Origin: Desulfosporosinus sp.
Lineage (GTDB): Bacteria > Bacillota > Desulfitobacteriia > Desulfitobacteriales > Desulfitobacteriaceae
DNA: 64,000 nucleotides
Direction: 5' to 3'
NCBI GenBank assembly: GCA_020692355.1
Contig: JAIMKP010000004.1
Span: forward strand, 52,851 to 116,850
The translations under genes were made by a program, and so were the position numbers. The notes under the pieces are model-generated. The model saw only the letters and a list, made by a program, of their open reading frames with translations, had not been told where the DNA came from and did not search any database. Shown piece after piece: positions 34,012-43,558 of this stretch. The first letter of the stretch is position 1; the number at the start of each line of letters is the position of its first letter.

Positions 34012-35022
34012 ATGAGTAAGGCCGAGAAGTATAAAGAGTGGTGGACATGGCGTAAGATGAGGGGCAGGAAGTGGGTGCTCGTCCTAGCAGCGCTCCTTCT
34101 CTCGGCTTTAGCACCTTTCGCTTGGCATATGAACAAGTTAGCCTTGGCTACAGGCGATTACCAAGTAGAGGAAGCAATAACCGAGATGAACTGGTTTGAT
34201 CAGCATGGAGGGGTTTTGAACCGACTTCCGGTGCTACGAGATCAGGCCTTGTGGCTTCGTCTGGTTCAAGGTAGGGATCAGGGTGCGGGTCAAAGCATGG
34301 ATAAGATCCTAGCTCAGTATCAGGATAATCGACATCGCTTCTGGCTTTTCTTATGGGAAATCAAACAAGGGAATTTGGGGAAAGCAAAGCGTGAACTCGA
34401 TCAGATTTCAGAGCCGTCCCCAAAGGCGTTAGGGGCAGGAATTTTGGCTCTGGCTGCAGGAGAGGTGGATAAGGCCAAGGAAGCGTTAAACACAAGTGGG
34501 CGCGGATTGTCCAGGAGTGAAGAGGCTCTTTGGCATCTGGCACGGGTCGAACTGGCCATGAACCTCGAGGATGGAGAAAAAGCGGGCACGGAATTGAAAG
34601 CGGCGGAGAAGCTAGGGTCGCAAAACCCCGCCTATCTGGACATGGCTTATGCACATGCCCTCTGGTCCAGGAACTGGGCCGAAGCCAAAAGAATAAGCCA
34701 AGTCATTGATGCTCAGGCTTGGCGTCCAGTCAATCGCTATTACTTGGTGACTCAGGCGTTATTAGCGGTTCAGTTGGAGGATTTCTCGGAAGTTCAGAAG
34801 GTCTTGGGGAGGCTCCAGGGTCAAAGCGGAAGTGCGATGTATGTGGACTATATCCAAGGGGTTTTTTCTCTAAGCCAGGGGGATGCTGTCATCGGGAAGG
34901 CAAGGCTGGAAAAAGCTCTGCAATCAGGTTTGGATGGGCATTTCAAAGAGGATGCGGCCAAGGCTTTGAGCCAGCTTGAGGAGCGGTTAGCTGCGGACAA
35001 ATCCCTCAGGGTTCTGGATTGA
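34012..35022 (+). CDS. Membrane-anchored TPR-like protein
   Basis: 336 residues. Basic N-terminus, one hydrophobic helix at about 25-41 (WVLVLAALLLSALAPFAW), then a long extracytoplasmic all-helical region with Ala/Leu/Glu-rich 34-residue-like repeats (ILALAAGEVDKAKEALN, HLARVELAMNLEDGEKAG, YAHALWSRNWAEAKRIS, VFSLSQGDAVIGKARLEKAL). Reads as 6-8 degenerate TPR units, a binding scaffold. GGAAGGTTGG precedes the ATG. Same strand and 18 nt after the YitT gene. Partner unknown. Confidence 0.75.
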   Translation: MSKAEKYKEWWTWRKMRGRKWVLVLAALLLSALAPFAWHMNKLALATGDYQVEEAITEMNWFDQHGGVLNRLPVLRDQALWLRLVQGRDQGAGQSMDKILAQYQDNRHRFWLFLWEIKQGNLGKAKRELDQISEPSPKALGAGILALAAGEVDKAKEALNTSGRGLSRSEEALWHLARVELAMNLEDGEKAGTELKAAEKLGSQNPAYLDMAYAHALWSRNWAEAKRISQVIDAQAWRPVNRYYLVTQALLAVQLEDFSEVQKVLGRLQGQSGSAMYVDYIQGVFSLSQGDAVIGKARLEKALQSGLDGHFKEDAAKALSQLEERLAADKSLRVLD

Positions 35023-35025
35023 TCA

Positions 35026-35820
35026 TCACGGGGCTTTAGCGGGCTTTTCTTCCGGTTTGAGGTTGCTTTCAGGCGGCCAGGTGCTGGCAGCTTCGTTCAG
35101 GAGCTTGCCGACGGGAACCAGTTCATAGCCTTTCCCTTTGAGGGTTTTGATGACGGTCGGTAGCGCTCCCACCGTGTCGGGTGCTGAGTCAGAGGCGTGA
35201 AAGAGGATGATGGCACCGGGTTTCGCCCCTTGGCCAGAATGAATACCATTGATGACATTATTGATGACAGCAGCGGGACCAGGCCGTTTCCAGTCGAGAG
35301 AATCGACACTCCACTGAATTACTTTATATCCCATTTCATGGGCGACCGAGATGACTTTGTTGTCGTAGGCACCATTGGGAGCGCGAATCAGCCGCACCTT
35401 TTGGCCGGAAAGTTCCTCTAATACAGTCTGAGCGGATGTGATTTCTTTATGAATTTCACCCGGCCCAAGGGTGTTTAGATCGATATGTCGGTTTCCATGT
35501 GAACCAATTTCGTGCCCATCAGCAACCATGCGCCGCACAAGTTCTGGATGCTTGGCCGCCCAGGGGCTGGAGAGGAAAAAGGTTGCCTGAATTTTTTCTT
35601 GCTTAAGGATGTCCAGGATGGGTTCGGCGGTGTTTTCTCCCCAGCTGATGTCAAACGTGATCCCGATAGCGTTGTTGGTCACGTTGGCTGCGTAAATGGG
35701 TTTCAGTTTGCCAGCAAAAACGGAAATGACATTGTCGCGGTAGGCGATCAGTACGAATACAAGGATTCCATAGAGGATTAGATTGCGCAGCGGTGGACGG
35801 CGCAGCATGATGATTCGCAT
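35026..35820 (-). CDS. pdaB: PdaB-like polysaccharide deacetylase (sporulation type)
   Basis: 264 residues from ATG 35820 (AAGGAGG upstream). Short N-terminal hydrophobic anchor at about 11-27. NodB domain: ITFDISWG (the second Asp of TFDD is Ile, as in the PdaB subgroup), ATFFLSSPWA, IGSHGNRHID (metal His pair), RAPNGAYDNKVI, GYKVIQWSVDSLDW, ILFHASD. In Bacillus PdaB is needed late in sporulation for spore stability; the loss of one metal Asp makes catalytic activity uncertain. Tail-to-tail with the TPR gene (three nt between the stops). Confidence 0.87.
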   Translation of the reverse strand: MRIIMLRRPPLRNLILYGILVFVLIAYRDNVISVFAGKLKPIYAANVTNNAIGITFDISWGENTAEPILDILKQEKIQATFFLSSPWAAKHPELVRRMVADGHEIGSHGNRHIDLNTLGPGEIHKEITSAQTVLEELSGQKVRLIRAPNGAYDNKVISVAHEMGYKVIQWSVDSLDWKRPGPAAVINNVINGIHSGQGAKPGAIILFHASDSAPDTVGALPTVIKTLKGKGYELVPVGKLLNEAASTWPPESNLKPEEKPAKAP

Positions 35821-35890
35821 TGAGCACTCCTCCTTCGACTAAAAGATATTCAGAGTGGCAGCAAATCATGAACTGTCCGCTACATAAAGA

Positions 35891-35919
35891 AAAGCGCCTT
35901 GTAGGCGCTTTATGTCATT
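35891..35919 (-). terminator. Rho-independent terminator of the small membrane protein gene
   Basis: 8-bp stem AAAGCGCC (35891-35898) with GGCGCTTT (35904-35911). On the minus strand it is followed by TTCTTTATG, a T-rich tail. It ends the gene at 35969. Confidence 0.6.
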
Positions 35920-35968
35920 TATAGCCTTATGCCTTTGCAGACATAAATTATCTAATCTGTCCTTTGAC

Positions 35969-36223
35969 TTACCGCCGAAACCGACCGTTGACAACCCAGC
36001 GATAAAGATCAAAACCAAAGAGGAGCTTGAGCAGGAAGTGGGTTACAAAGAAAATGAGGGCAACAAAGACAACGCCCCGAACCACGACGAAGACGATGGC
36101 GAGCACCCAAGAGAATACCTTGCCTAATACCGCTACAGCGAAATAAAGGACAAACAACAGTACCAAGATTTTTAAAAGGGTTACCCAGTGCTTGGAAGGC
36201 TGAGTCGGACGGTATGTGTTCAA
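35969..36223 (-). CDS. Small membrane protein of unknown function
   Basis: 84 residues from TTG 36223, chosen because GAGGAGGTG sits 6 nt upstream; a TTG at 36244 would lie before that site. Two to three hydrophobic segments at about 17-35 and 40-70 (KILVLLFVLYFAVAVLG, VLAIVFVVVRGVVFVALIFF), basic ends (GRFRR). No known motif. Shares the divergent region with the TPR gene to its right. Confidence 0.68.
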   Translation of the reverse strand: MNTYRPTQPSKHWVTLLKILVLLFVLYFAVAVLGKVFSWVLAIVFVVVRGVVFVALIFFVTHFLLKLLFGFDLYRWVVNGRFRR

Positions 36224-36359
36224 GCCAAACACCTCCTCAGTCAATAGATTACCACATTTCGACGTGAGTGTCTAGATTACAAGCCTTATCGAGCCAATGC
36301 TCGTCTCGTGCCAAAAAATCGCCCTCTGCATATGATGAAAAAGACACGGAGGGGATGGC

Positions 36360-37622
36360 ATGAACGAGCAAATGCTAAGCGTCTGGCGTGCCCTGATGGA
36401 TGCAGGGACCCAGTGCCTGAGTCATGAAGAATATAAGGCAGCAGAGGGGTATTTCGCCCAAAGCGTGGGAACGGCCCGCCAGATGGAAGTGCCGGAGATC
36501 CTGGCTTTTACGCTCCGTCTTTTAGCAACAACCCAAGTCAAGCTCGGCAAGCTGGAAATTGCCGAAACAGGCTTTCATGAAGCCCTGGCTATCTGTGAAA
36601 CGATAGCAAATGCTAAAGGGATGGCAGAGGCATGGGCCGGAATGGCCAGCATCTTTCTGGGTAGGGGGTTGTTTCAAGAGGCAGCGAGTGCCTATGAACG
36701 TTCCATCGAGGTGTATCCAGTCACCTCTCCTCCTTTGCGTTTAGGTATGCTCTATTCGGATCTAGGGCAGGCTTATGCCTCGCTGGAAGAGTGGGAGAAG
36801 GCTTTACGAGCCTATGATCAAGCAAGACAACTCTGCCACATTCACGGTTATCTGAAGGGGAAAGGTGAACTGGAGGTTTTGATCGGGGAGATTTTCTACC
36901 GGCAGGGGAAGAAGAAGGAAGCCGAAACTTGGCTAAAAAAGGCCTGTCAGGATTTTGCCTTGCTTCAGGATTTGCCGACCTTGGCCAATGCCCTACAGTA
37001 TCTGGCCTTGATTCATTATGACCAAGATGAACTGGAACTGGCCAGGGAGGCAGAGCGGCGGGCGGTTGTGCTATGGATTAAATTCGGAATGAAGTCCGAA
37101 GCGAGTGAAAGTTGTTATTTTCTGAGCAAGATTGAGCAAAACTTAGGGGACAAGGAAGCACAACAGTACTTAGAACTTTCAATTGCACTTTATATTCGGG
37201 AGGACTTGGGCCTTGCCATGCGTTACCAGAGTTTGGCAGGATTGGCGTTAACGGCTCTGGATTTGCCAAAAGCGGATGAGTATTTCACTGAAGCTCTGCG
37301 CCTGTTTGAACTTGTACAGGAGGACGAAAAGGCAGGTGAAGTCTGCGAGACGCTCGCCTTTCTAGCCGATGTGGATGGCCGCAGAAAAGAGGCCTTGGCA
37401 TATTACTTCCAGGCGGTTGAGTACCTAAAGGGGTATCCCATACAGGTTTTGGATGCGTTGCAGAGCCTTGCTGCATGTCACGAGAAATACCGTGACCATC
37501 GTAGGGCGCTAGAGACGTATTGGAAAGCCCTACGCGTCGCTCGTGAGCATGGGCTTGAAAGCGAAGGGATCGAGCTGGCTATTCAACATATTTCCAAGTT
37601 GTGGAGGAAAAAGGCAAAGTAG
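36360..37622 (+). CDS. Cytosolic tetratricopeptide repeat protein
   Basis: 420 residues, no signal peptide. About ten TPR units in series, with clear copies such as AEAWAGMASIFLGRGLFQEA, LGMLYSDLGQAYASLEEWEK, ANALQYLALIHYDQDELE and ALAYYFQAVEYLKGYP. The pattern of Ala/Tyr/Leu at TPR positions 8, 20, 27 is good. Resembles Rap-like or MalT-like TPR arrays but has no extra enzymatic domain. GGAGGGGATGGC precedes the ATG. Single gene, partner unknown. Confidence 0.82.
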   Translation: MNEQMLSVWRALMDAGTQCLSHEEYKAAEGYFAQSVGTARQMEVPEILAFTLRLLATTQVKLGKLEIAETGFHEALAICETIANAKGMAEAWAGMASIFLGRGLFQEAASAYERSIEVYPVTSPPLRLGMLYSDLGQAYASLEEWEKALRAYDQARQLCHIHGYLKGKGELEVLIGEIFYRQGKKKEAETWLKKACQDFALLQDLPTLANALQYLALIHYDQDELELAREAERRAVVLWIKFGMKSEASESCYFLSKIEQNLGDKEAQQYLELSIALYIREDLGLAMRYQSLAGLALTALDLPKADEYFTEALRLFELVQEDEKAGEVCETLAFLADVDGRRKEALAYYFQAVEYLKGYPIQVLDALQSLAACHEKYRDHRRALETYWKALRVAREHGLESEGIELAIQHISKLWRKKAK

Positions 37623-37757
37623 ACTCATTTTGCTCAAGCAAAACATCAAAAGGAATTCAGAGCTGATGCATAAAAATGTTCTGAAAGTACTAGGAAAATC
37701 CATCATTATTAGGTAAAATAGATTTAAACTATACTAAAGCTGAAGGGTGGAGGGTCA

Positions 37758-38207
37758 TTGTTGGGGAAGGTTAAAGAGAATACCTTGCGCAAAGTTGAGG
37801 ATTTCTTTTCCCGGGAAACGACGATGCGCGGTGGTGAAGATATTCAGGTGACCTTAGAAGATTTACGCCGGGAAACACAACTTTCCCTCGTCACAATTTA
37901 TAAAGCCATTGATGATCTTATACAGGCAGGTAAGCTATCTGTGCAGGATACAGGATCTCGGCGTTCTCCCAAAATTTATCGCTATATGGCGGCACCCAAT
38001 CATGAAGGGGTTCGCCCTGTTGCCACGGATATTCCGGGGTTAGCCAAGGCGTTGGAAGAACTCGTTCACGAACTGGCGGTAAAGGATCAAGTGATCGAGT
38101 CCTTGCGCGCTAAGCTTTCGGCCTTGGAGTCCCAGGAAGCTCAAGTTCTTTATCGTCTCAGAGTATCCGAGGATACGGAAGTCATTGTTCGGAAGAAAGG
38201 CTTGTAA
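37758..38207 (+). CDS. Winged-helix DNA-binding protein with C-terminal coiled coil
   Basis: 149 residues from TTG 37758 (a second TTG is next; GGTGGAGGG upstream). Residues 1-75: wHTH with LEDLRRETQLSLVTIYKAID as recognition region and IYRYMAAP as wing. Residues 90-130 form a Glu/Leu-rich helix (ALEELVHELAVKDQVIESL RAK pattern) that can dimerise. Followed 41 nt later by a gene of unknown function and then cobO; may regulate this group. Family not named. Confidence 0.72.
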   Translation: MLGKVKENTLRKVEDFFSRETTMRGGEDIQVTLEDLRRETQLSLVTIYKAIDDLIQAGKLSVQDTGSRRSPKIYRYMAAPNHEGVRPVATDIPGLAKALEELVHELAVKDQVIESLRAKLSALESQEAQVLYRLRVSEDTEVIVRKKGL

Positions 38208-38248
38208 ACCGCTGGAAATTGGTTACACTTCAGATAGGGGGGGATACC

Positions 38249-38773
38249 GTGCGGGAAGATAGCCATGTCCTCGAATGTCTTGAAGATATCCATTATTTCT
38301 TGGAAGAGGCACTCAAACCGATCGCCAAGGTACGCAGCATTCATGTTTCCCAGTTGGAGCAGGTGCTGAAAGGGTTGCGCGGCCAGCGTCGAATTTTGGA
38401 AGAACTCTCGCCTGCGGCCCGCATTGTGGTGGAACATCTATTGGAAAGCGAGTTAAAGGGTGGGCAGGTTGCGGTCGAAGCGGAACATTTTATTCAGGAT
38501 TATGCGTTTGTCCGCCGTATCCATGTCGAAGAGTTTGGACTCATTAAGGTCTTGCTCGGTGGCTTAGAAATATCCTGGCGCGATGGCAACTATACCTATT
38601 ATTTCTATCCGGACAAAGTGGAATTACGGGCAGTTGATGAAAAGTCGGCGATGAAACTGTTCTTTTCGCGTGCCTTCAGCTTGCCAGGGATCGGACAGTT
38701 CCCAGAACTTTTGGCATCACCGAATGTGGCCTACATTCACCCCCAATTAGAGAAATGGGTAAAGGAGGTGTAA
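38249..38773 (+). CDS. Hypothetical protein upstream of cobO
   Basis: 174 residues from GTG 38249, chosen because GGGGGGAT lies six nt upstream. N-terminal helices (VLECLEDIHYFLEEALKPIA), a basic helix (VLKGLRGQRRILEEL), then strand-rich VRRIHVEEFGLIKVLLGG, DGNYTYYFYPDKVELRAVD, and a C-terminal helix ending LEKWVKEV. No cysteines besides one, no signal. Five nt before cobO, so cotranscribed. I do not recognise it. Confidence 0.7.
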   Translation: MREDSHVLECLEDIHYFLEEALKPIAKVRSIHVSQLEQVLKGLRGQRRILEELSPAARIVVEHLLESELKGGQVAVEAEHFIQDYAFVRRIHVEEFGLIKVLLGGLEISWRDGNYTYYFYPDKVELRAVDEKSAMKLFFSRAFSLPGIGQFPELLASPNVAYIHPQLEKWVKEV

Positions 38774-38777
38774 GAAG

Positions 38778-39311
38778 ATGCCACAGTTAGAACAGGGGTT
38801 AGTTCAAGTTTATACCGGGAACAGCAAAGGGAAAACCACGGCGGCTTTCGGGTTGGCTTTGCGTGCCGTTGGACATGGATTTAAGGTTTTTATCATTCAG
38901 TTCATGAAAGGCCGCGGGGATTATGGAGAGATTGCCGGGCTCAAGCGCCTGCTACCGGAGTGCCAATTGGAAAATTACGGTGCTCCGGGGTGGGTGAAGA
39001 AAGGGCAGGCAAGTCCGGAAGATGTTGGGGAAGCTCGGCGGGCCTGGGAAAGGGCGAAAACGATCATCCGTTCCGGCGCATGGGATATCGTCATTCTTGA
39101 TGAGGTTATCAATGCGATTTGGTTTGAACTCCTCCCGGAAGAAGAAGTCCTCGAGTTTCTTGAGGAGAAACCGGAACATGTGGAGCTGGTTCTCACAGGG
39201 CGAAATGCCTCAGACATGCTACAAAGCCGGGCGGATTTAGTGACGGACATGCGGCAGGTTAAGCACCCTTATGAGCAAGGAATTCGTGCTCGCAAAGGGA
39301 TTGAGTTTTGA
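38778..39311 (+). CDS. cobO: Cob(I)yrinic acid a,c-diamide adenosyltransferase
   Basis: 177 residues. CobO/BtuR family: P-loop [12 protein letters not shown] (about 14-25), [25 protein letters not shown] and [10 protein letters not shown]. Transfers the 5'-deoxyadenosyl group to cobalt in vitamin B12 assembly or salvage. Cytosolic. AGGAGGTGTAAG precedes the ATG. No other cobalamin genes are in the window. Ends 38 nt before the glnA start. Confidence 0.94.
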   Translation: MPQLEQGLVQVYTGNSKGKTTAAFGLALRAVGHGFKVFIIQFMKGRGDYGEIAGLKRLLPECQLENYGAPGWVKKGQASPEDVGEARRAWERAKTIIRSGAWDIVILDEVINAIWFELLPEEEVLEFLEEKPEHVELVLTGRNASDMLQSRADLVTDMRQVKHPYEQGIRARKGIEF

Positions 39312-39348
39312 CTTGGGTATATTCCGGATGAAAGGAGACAGGAATCTG

Positions 39349-40671
39349 TTGACGAATGATGAGGTTTTGAAAGAAGCCCACGAACGGGGCGTAAAATTTA
39401 TTCGCCTTCAATTCACGGATATTTTCGGCGTTTTGAAAAATGTGGCGATTACGGTCGAACAATTGGAAAAAGCGCTAGAAGGAGAGTTGATGTTTGATGG
39501 CTCTTCGATCGAGGGCTTTGTCCGCATCGAAGAGTCTGATATGTACTTACGTCCAGATCCCAATACGTTTGTCATTTTCCCCTGGCGGCCTAAAGAAGGA
39601 GCAGTTGCCCGTTTGATCTGTGATGTGTATAATCCTGATGGAACTCCTTTTGCAGGGGATCCGCGCTATGCCTTAAAGCTCGTTTTGAAGGAAGCCGCCG
39701 AGATGGGCTATGCTTTAAATGTTGGTCCCGAACTTGAGTTTTTTCTCTTTCATACGGATGGGGAAGGGCGACCGACCACGATTACGCATGATCGGGCCAG
39801 CTATTTCGATTTGACTCCGGTTGATTTAGGGGAGAACGCCCGCCGGGACATGGTGCTCACCTTGGAACAGCTGGGCTTTGAAATCGAAGCGTCTCATCAT
39901 GAGGTCGCTCCTGGCCAGCATGAAATTGATTTCAAGTATTCAGATGCCCTCGACATTGCCGACAAGATCGCGACCTTCCGCTTTGTTGTGAGAACCGTAG
40001 CCCAGCAGCATGGCCTATATGCGACGTTTATGCCAAAACCGCTCTTGGGGATCAATGGTTCAGGGATGCATTCCAATCAGTCCCTCTTTAAAAACGGCAA
40101 GAATGCCTTTTTCGATCCCAAGGGTTCCCTTGAGTTGTCGGACGTTGCCTATCATTATATTGCGGGTCTTTTGAAACACGCCCGTTCCTTTACTGCGATT
40201 ACCAATCCTTTGATCAACTCCTACAAACGCCTCATCCCAGGGTATGAAGCCCCGTGTTATATTGCTTGGTCTGGGAGGAACCGTTCGCCTTTGATCCGCA
40301 TTCCGGCCAAAAGAGGCTCATCCACCCGCATCGAACTCAGAAGCCCTGATCCCTCGGTCAATCCCTATTTAGCTTTAGCGGTACAGCTGAAGTCCGGGTT
40401 GGACGGAATTAGAAGTAAGCTGATACCTCCGGCCGCTGTCGATCTCAACATTTATGCGCTGACGGCAGAAGAAAGGAAAGCTCAGGGGATTGATTCCTTG
40501 CCAGGAAGCCTAGAGGAGGCTTTGCAGGAATTAAGTCAGGACAGGGTTATTCAGGAGGCTCTGGGCGAACATATCTACCATCGGTTTGTTGAGGCCAAAA
40601 TGAAGGAGTGTGACAGTTACCGCGTGACCGTTCATCCCTGGGAGATTGAACAATATCTCGCAACATATTAG
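39349..40671 (+). CDS. glnA: Glutamine synthetase, type I (GSI)
   Basis: 440 residues from TTG 39349, chosen because AAAGGAGA lies upstream and it gives the usual start [20 protein letters not shown]; upstream ATG codons precede the ribosome site. Classic [69 protein letters not shown]. No adenylylation-loop signature of the beta subtype, so probably feedback-controlled alpha type. Dodecamer in cytosol, makes glutamine from glutamate, ammonia and ATP. Followed by a leader with an attenuator and a second GS (type III). Confidence 0.96.
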   Translation: MTNDEVLKEAHERGVKFIRLQFTDIFGVLKNVAITVEQLEKALEGELMFDGSSIEGFVRIEESDMYLRPDPNTFVIFPWRPKEGAVARLICDVYNPDGTPFAGDPRYALKLVLKEAAEMGYALNVGPELEFFLFHTDGEGRPTTITHDRASYFDLTPVDLGENARRDMVLTLEQLGFEIEASHHEVAPGQHEIDFKYSDALDIADKIATFRFVVRTVAQQHGLYATFMPKPLLGINGSGMHSNQSLFKNGKNAFFDPKGSLELSDVAYHYIAGLLKHARSFTAITNPLINSYKRLIPGYEAPCYIAWSGRNRSPLIRIPAKRGSSTRIELRSPDPSVNPYLALAVQLKSGLDGIRSKLIPPAAVDLNIYALTAEERKAQGIDSLPGSLEEALQELSQDRVIQEALGEHIYHRFVEAKMKECDSYRVTVHPWEIEQYLATY

Positions 40672-40699
40672 ACATATTAGACATTTTAGAAAGATCCTC

Positions 40700-40728
40700 T
40701 TGCGAGTTACAGCAAGTTGTGTTATGTT
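40700..40728 (+). promoter_or_regulatory. Candidate promoter of glnN
   Basis: -35 TTGCGA (40700-40705), 17-nt spacer, -10 TATGTT (40723-40728); moderate match to sigma-A. A start near 40735 would give a leader containing the attenuator hairpins. Confidence 0.45.
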
Positions 40729-40744
40729 ATGCATAGGTTTTGTG

Positions 40745-40804
40745 AGAGCAATGGTGCTCTTGAAGGGATTCTTTGCGAGTCCTTTCAAGGGCATCTGTTT
40801 TTTT
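40745..40804 (+). promoter_or_regulatory. Leader attenuator: hexaloop hairpin overlapping a terminator
   Basis: Hairpin 1: AGAGC (40745-40749), six-nt loop AATGGT, GCTCT (40756-40760). Terminator: 16-bp stem 40755-40770 with 40778-40793 (several G-U pairs), followed by seven T (40798-40804). The 3' arm of hairpin 1 is part of the 5' arm of the terminator, so the two cannot coexist. The loop has A at position 1 and G at position 4, as required by ANTAR antiterminators. It could instead be only the glnA terminator. Confidence 0.6.
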
Positions 40805-40862
40805 GCTTAAATAGCGGAGAATCATCGGTTAAAGTGTATGAGGAGAAAGGGGATTGTTGAAC

Positions 40863-42953
40863 ATGGAACTTTTCGGTACGAATGTTTTTAATGACGCGGT
40901 GATGAAAGAGAGACTGCCTAAAAATACTTACAAAGCACTCCGTAAAACGATTGATGAAGGGCTGGCTCTGGATCCGGCTGTTGCTGAAGTTGTGGCTAAT
41001 GCAATGAAGGATTGGGCGATCGAAAAGGGTGCGACTCATTATACCCATTGGTTTCAACCGATGACAGGTTTTACTGCAGAGAAGCATGATTCCTTTATTT
41101 CACCGACAGCAGATGGTCGGGTAATCATGGAATTCTCTGGTAAAGAATTGATTAAAGGCGAGCCGGATGCATCCTCTTTCCCGAGCGGGGGAATCCGAGT
41201 GACATTTGAAGCCAGAGGATATACAGCGTGGGATGCGACGAGCCCAGCTTTTCTGAAAGAGGATGAAAGCGGGGTAGTGCTCTGCATTCCTACGGCTTTT
41301 TGCGCTTATACGGGTGAGGCGCTGGATAAGAAAACTCCCCTTTTGCGGTCGATGGAAGCGTTATCGAAACAGGCTGTGCGGATACTCCGCCTCTTCGGTA
41401 ACACGACGAGCAAGCGGGTTATCAGTACGGTCGGCCCTGAGCAGGAATATTTCTTGATCGACAAGAAATTCTACGAAAAACGCCTCGATCTGATGCTGAC
41501 GGGTCGTACCTTATTTGGAGCGCCAGCTCCGAAAGGCCAAGAGATGGAAGACCATTATTTTGGCAGCATCAACGAACGCATCTCCGTTTTTATGAAAGAT
41601 TTGAATACGGAACTCTGGAAGCTGGGAATCCCAGCGAAGACTCAGCATAAGGAAGTGGCTCCGGCGCAATATGAAATTGCTCCGATATTTGAGACGAGTA
41701 ATATCGCGACGGATCATAATCAGCTGGTTATGGATAGCTTGAAAAAGGTTGCGGTTCGGCATGGTTTGGTTTGCCTCTTGCATGAAAAGCCGTTTGCTGG
41801 GATCAATGGTTCAGGCAAGCATAATAACTGGTCAATGTCCACGGATGACGGTTTAAACCTTCTTGATCCAGGGTATACCCCACACGACAATGCACAGTTT
41901 TTGACCTTCCTGATGGCCGTGGTGAAAGCGGTCGATGAGTATGCTGATTTGTTGCGGGTCGCTGCCGCGAATCCTGGCAATGATCATCGTTTAGGAGCCA
42001 ATGAAGCTCCTCCTGCGATCGTCTCCATTTTCTTGGGCGAACAGTTAAGCGATATTATGGACCAGTTAGGCAATGGGGGCCCGAAGAGTTCAATACAGGG
42101 GGGCCCGCTTACAATCGGGGTCACGACTCTACCTCCTCTACCCAAAGATTCGACGGATCGGAACCGGACTTCTCCCTTTGCATTTACAGGTAACAAATTC
42201 GAGTTCCGCATGGTGCCTTCATCCCTGTCTATTTCAGGGCCTAATGTCGTGTTAAACACGATTGTAGCAGAGATATTGTCTCAGATAGCTGACCGCCTTG
42301 AACAGGCCGTAGATTTTACAACTGAATTGCAAGCTTTGCTTAAAGAGATCGTCACCCAGCATAAGCGGATTGTCTTTGATGGCAACAACTATTCCGAAGA
42401 ATGGGTTCAAGAAGCAGAGCGGCGCGGACTGCCCAATATCCGCTCCACTGTGGAGGCTATCCCTGTCTTAATCAGTGATAAAGCGATCACCCTTTATGAA
42501 AAACATGGAGTCTTGTCACGCACGGAACTACATTCCCGTTATGAAATTTTCTTGGAGCAATATGCGAAACACATTAATATCGAGGCCCAGACCATGATCC
42601 AGATCGGTAAACGCCAAATCCTCCCAGCCGTGGTTAAGTATACGACCGAACTTGCTCAGTCCATTCAGATGATCAAGGCTGTAGCGAGCAGCATGCCAGC
42701 AAGCGCCCAAGAGGAAACATTGAAAGAAGTTTCATGGGCCCTCGCTTCATTTAAAGAAAAGCTGGGAGTATTGGAGCGGCTGACCGCAGAAGCGAAGTCG
42801 ATCACGGACGCCTATGAACAGGGAGTATTCTATCGGGATGTCGTGTTTACGGCGATGAACGCCTTGAGGGCAGACGGGGATCGTTTGGAGGCTCTTGTGG
42901 ACGCGGCATGCTGGCCGCTCCCCACCTATTCTGAAATGCTGTTTATACTATAA
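40863..42953 (+). CDS. glnN: Glutamine synthetase, type III (GSIII)
   Basis: 696 residues from ATG 40863 (GAGAAAGGGG upstream; TTG codons at 40854 and 40857 are possible starts). GSIII marks: [17 protein letters not shown] at the start, a long catalytic half with [24 protein letters not shown] and [12 protein letters not shown], and a helical C-terminal extension of about 170 residues absent in GSI. Cytosolic dodecamer of the bacterial GSIII type. Tandem with glnA but behind its own promoter-like sequence and attenuator. Confidence 0.96.
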   Translation: MELFGTNVFNDAVMKERLPKNTYKALRKTIDEGLALDPAVAEVVANAMKDWAIEKGATHYTHWFQPMTGFTAEKHDSFISPTADGRVIMEFSGKELIKGEPDASSFPSGGIRVTFEARGYTAWDATSPAFLKEDESGVVLCIPTAFCAYTGEALDKKTPLLRSMEALSKQAVRILRLFGNTTSKRVISTVGPEQEYFLIDKKFYEKRLDLMLTGRTLFGAPAPKGQEMEDHYFGSINERISVFMKDLNTELWKLGIPAKTQHKEVAPAQYEIAPIFETSNIATDHNQLVMDSLKKVAVRHGLVCLLHEKPFAGINGSGKHNNWSMSTDDGLNLLDPGYTPHDNAQFLTFLMAVVKAVDEYADLLRVAAANPGNDHRLGANEAPPAIVSIFLGEQLSDIMDQLGNGGPKSSIQGGPLTIGVTTLPPLPKDSTDRNRTSPFAFTGNKFEFRMVPSSLSISGPNVVLNTIVAEILSQIADRLEQAVDFTTELQALLKEIVTQHKRIVFDGNNYSEEWVQEAERRGLPNIRSTVEAIPVLISDKAITLYEKHGVLSRTELHSRYEIFLEQYAKHINIEAQTMIQIGKRQILPAVVKYTTELAQSIQMIKAVASSMPASAQEETLKEVSWALASFKEKLGVLERLTAEAKSITDAYEQGVFYRDVVFTAMNALRADGDRLEALVDAACWPLPTYSEMLFIL

Positions 42954-42987
42954 GGTCTAAGAACGCTTGCTCCGAAACGAATCGGGA

Positions 42988-43034
42988 CAGCGAACTGAGG
43001 AGCATCTGACAGGCTTCCCAGTTCGCTGCTTTTG
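42988..43034 (+). terminator. Hairpin after glnN, likely terminator
   Basis: Stem AGCGAACTG (42989-42997) with CAGTTCGCT (43019-43027) plus C-G extension, 21-nt loop, then GCTTTT. Loop is long and the T run short. Confidence 0.55.
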
Positions 43035-43157
43035 GCAATATGAGGTAGGAAAAAGTTGCGAATTTTTTAAAATTTTGAGTGGATCTTTCTGGGTGCGTAT
43101 GCTATCATAATATTGAAAAGAGCAAAAAATCACTTTCACATACTAGGAGGTGTGATT

Positions 43158-43367
43158 ATGTTGGCATTAAAAAGAGATTCGGAAGGAACCACTCCTGTTC
43201 GCTCCCGCCATCGTTTCCAAGTCGGGGATCGGGTGATCACATGCAATTGCCGCTTAGGCACAGTGGTGCGGGTTGACCGCGATGATTTGGGGGAATATAT
43301 TGTCGTGCAATTGGATATTTTACCCGGAGAATTTGCCTATGATCCCTGGGATCTGGAAAAGGTCTGA
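43158..43367 (+). CDS. Small hypothetical protein upstream of prkA
   Basis: 69 residues from ATG 43158 (TAGGAGGTG upstream). A small basic strand-rich domain: RHRFQVGDRVITCNCRLGTVVRVDRDDLGEYIVV, with a Cys-Asn-Cys pair. The RVGDRV..C..G.V pattern resembles small KOW/SH3-like barrels. Separated from prkA by a terminator, so it is an independent unit. Family not recognised; a role in spores is only suggested by location. Confidence 0.65.
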   Translation: MLALKRDSEGTTPVRSRHRFQVGDRVITCNCRLGTVVRVDRDDLGEYIVVQLDILPGEFAYDPWDLEKV

Positions 43368-43427
43368 TAGGAGGCAGCCGAGGAAAGTTCGGGTTGTAAG
43401 GACAAAGAGGAACAAGGCAAATCACTG

Positions 43428-43460
43428 AAACAGGGGATGCGTTAGCGCATCCCCTGTTTT
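43428..43460 (+). terminator. Rho-independent terminator
   Basis: Stem ACAGGGGATGCG with CGCATCCCCTGT (43430-43441 with 43446-43457), tetraloop TTAG, then TTT. The stem can extend by AAA/TTT pairs. Confidence 0.88.
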
Positions 43461-43558
43461 GCCCAGCAATTTGAAAGGTGAATGTCTCATCTCCTGGGGA
43501 AAGGCATATATTTAAGTATGGCCGTGGCTGTCTAGGAATAAGCGAAAGGGGGGGTATC

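Noticed and set aside
43080..43112. Forespore (sigma-F/G) promoter with CATAATA near 43104 upstream of the 69-residue gene
   Set aside because: The -10-like word is present but no matching -35 at 16-18 nt.
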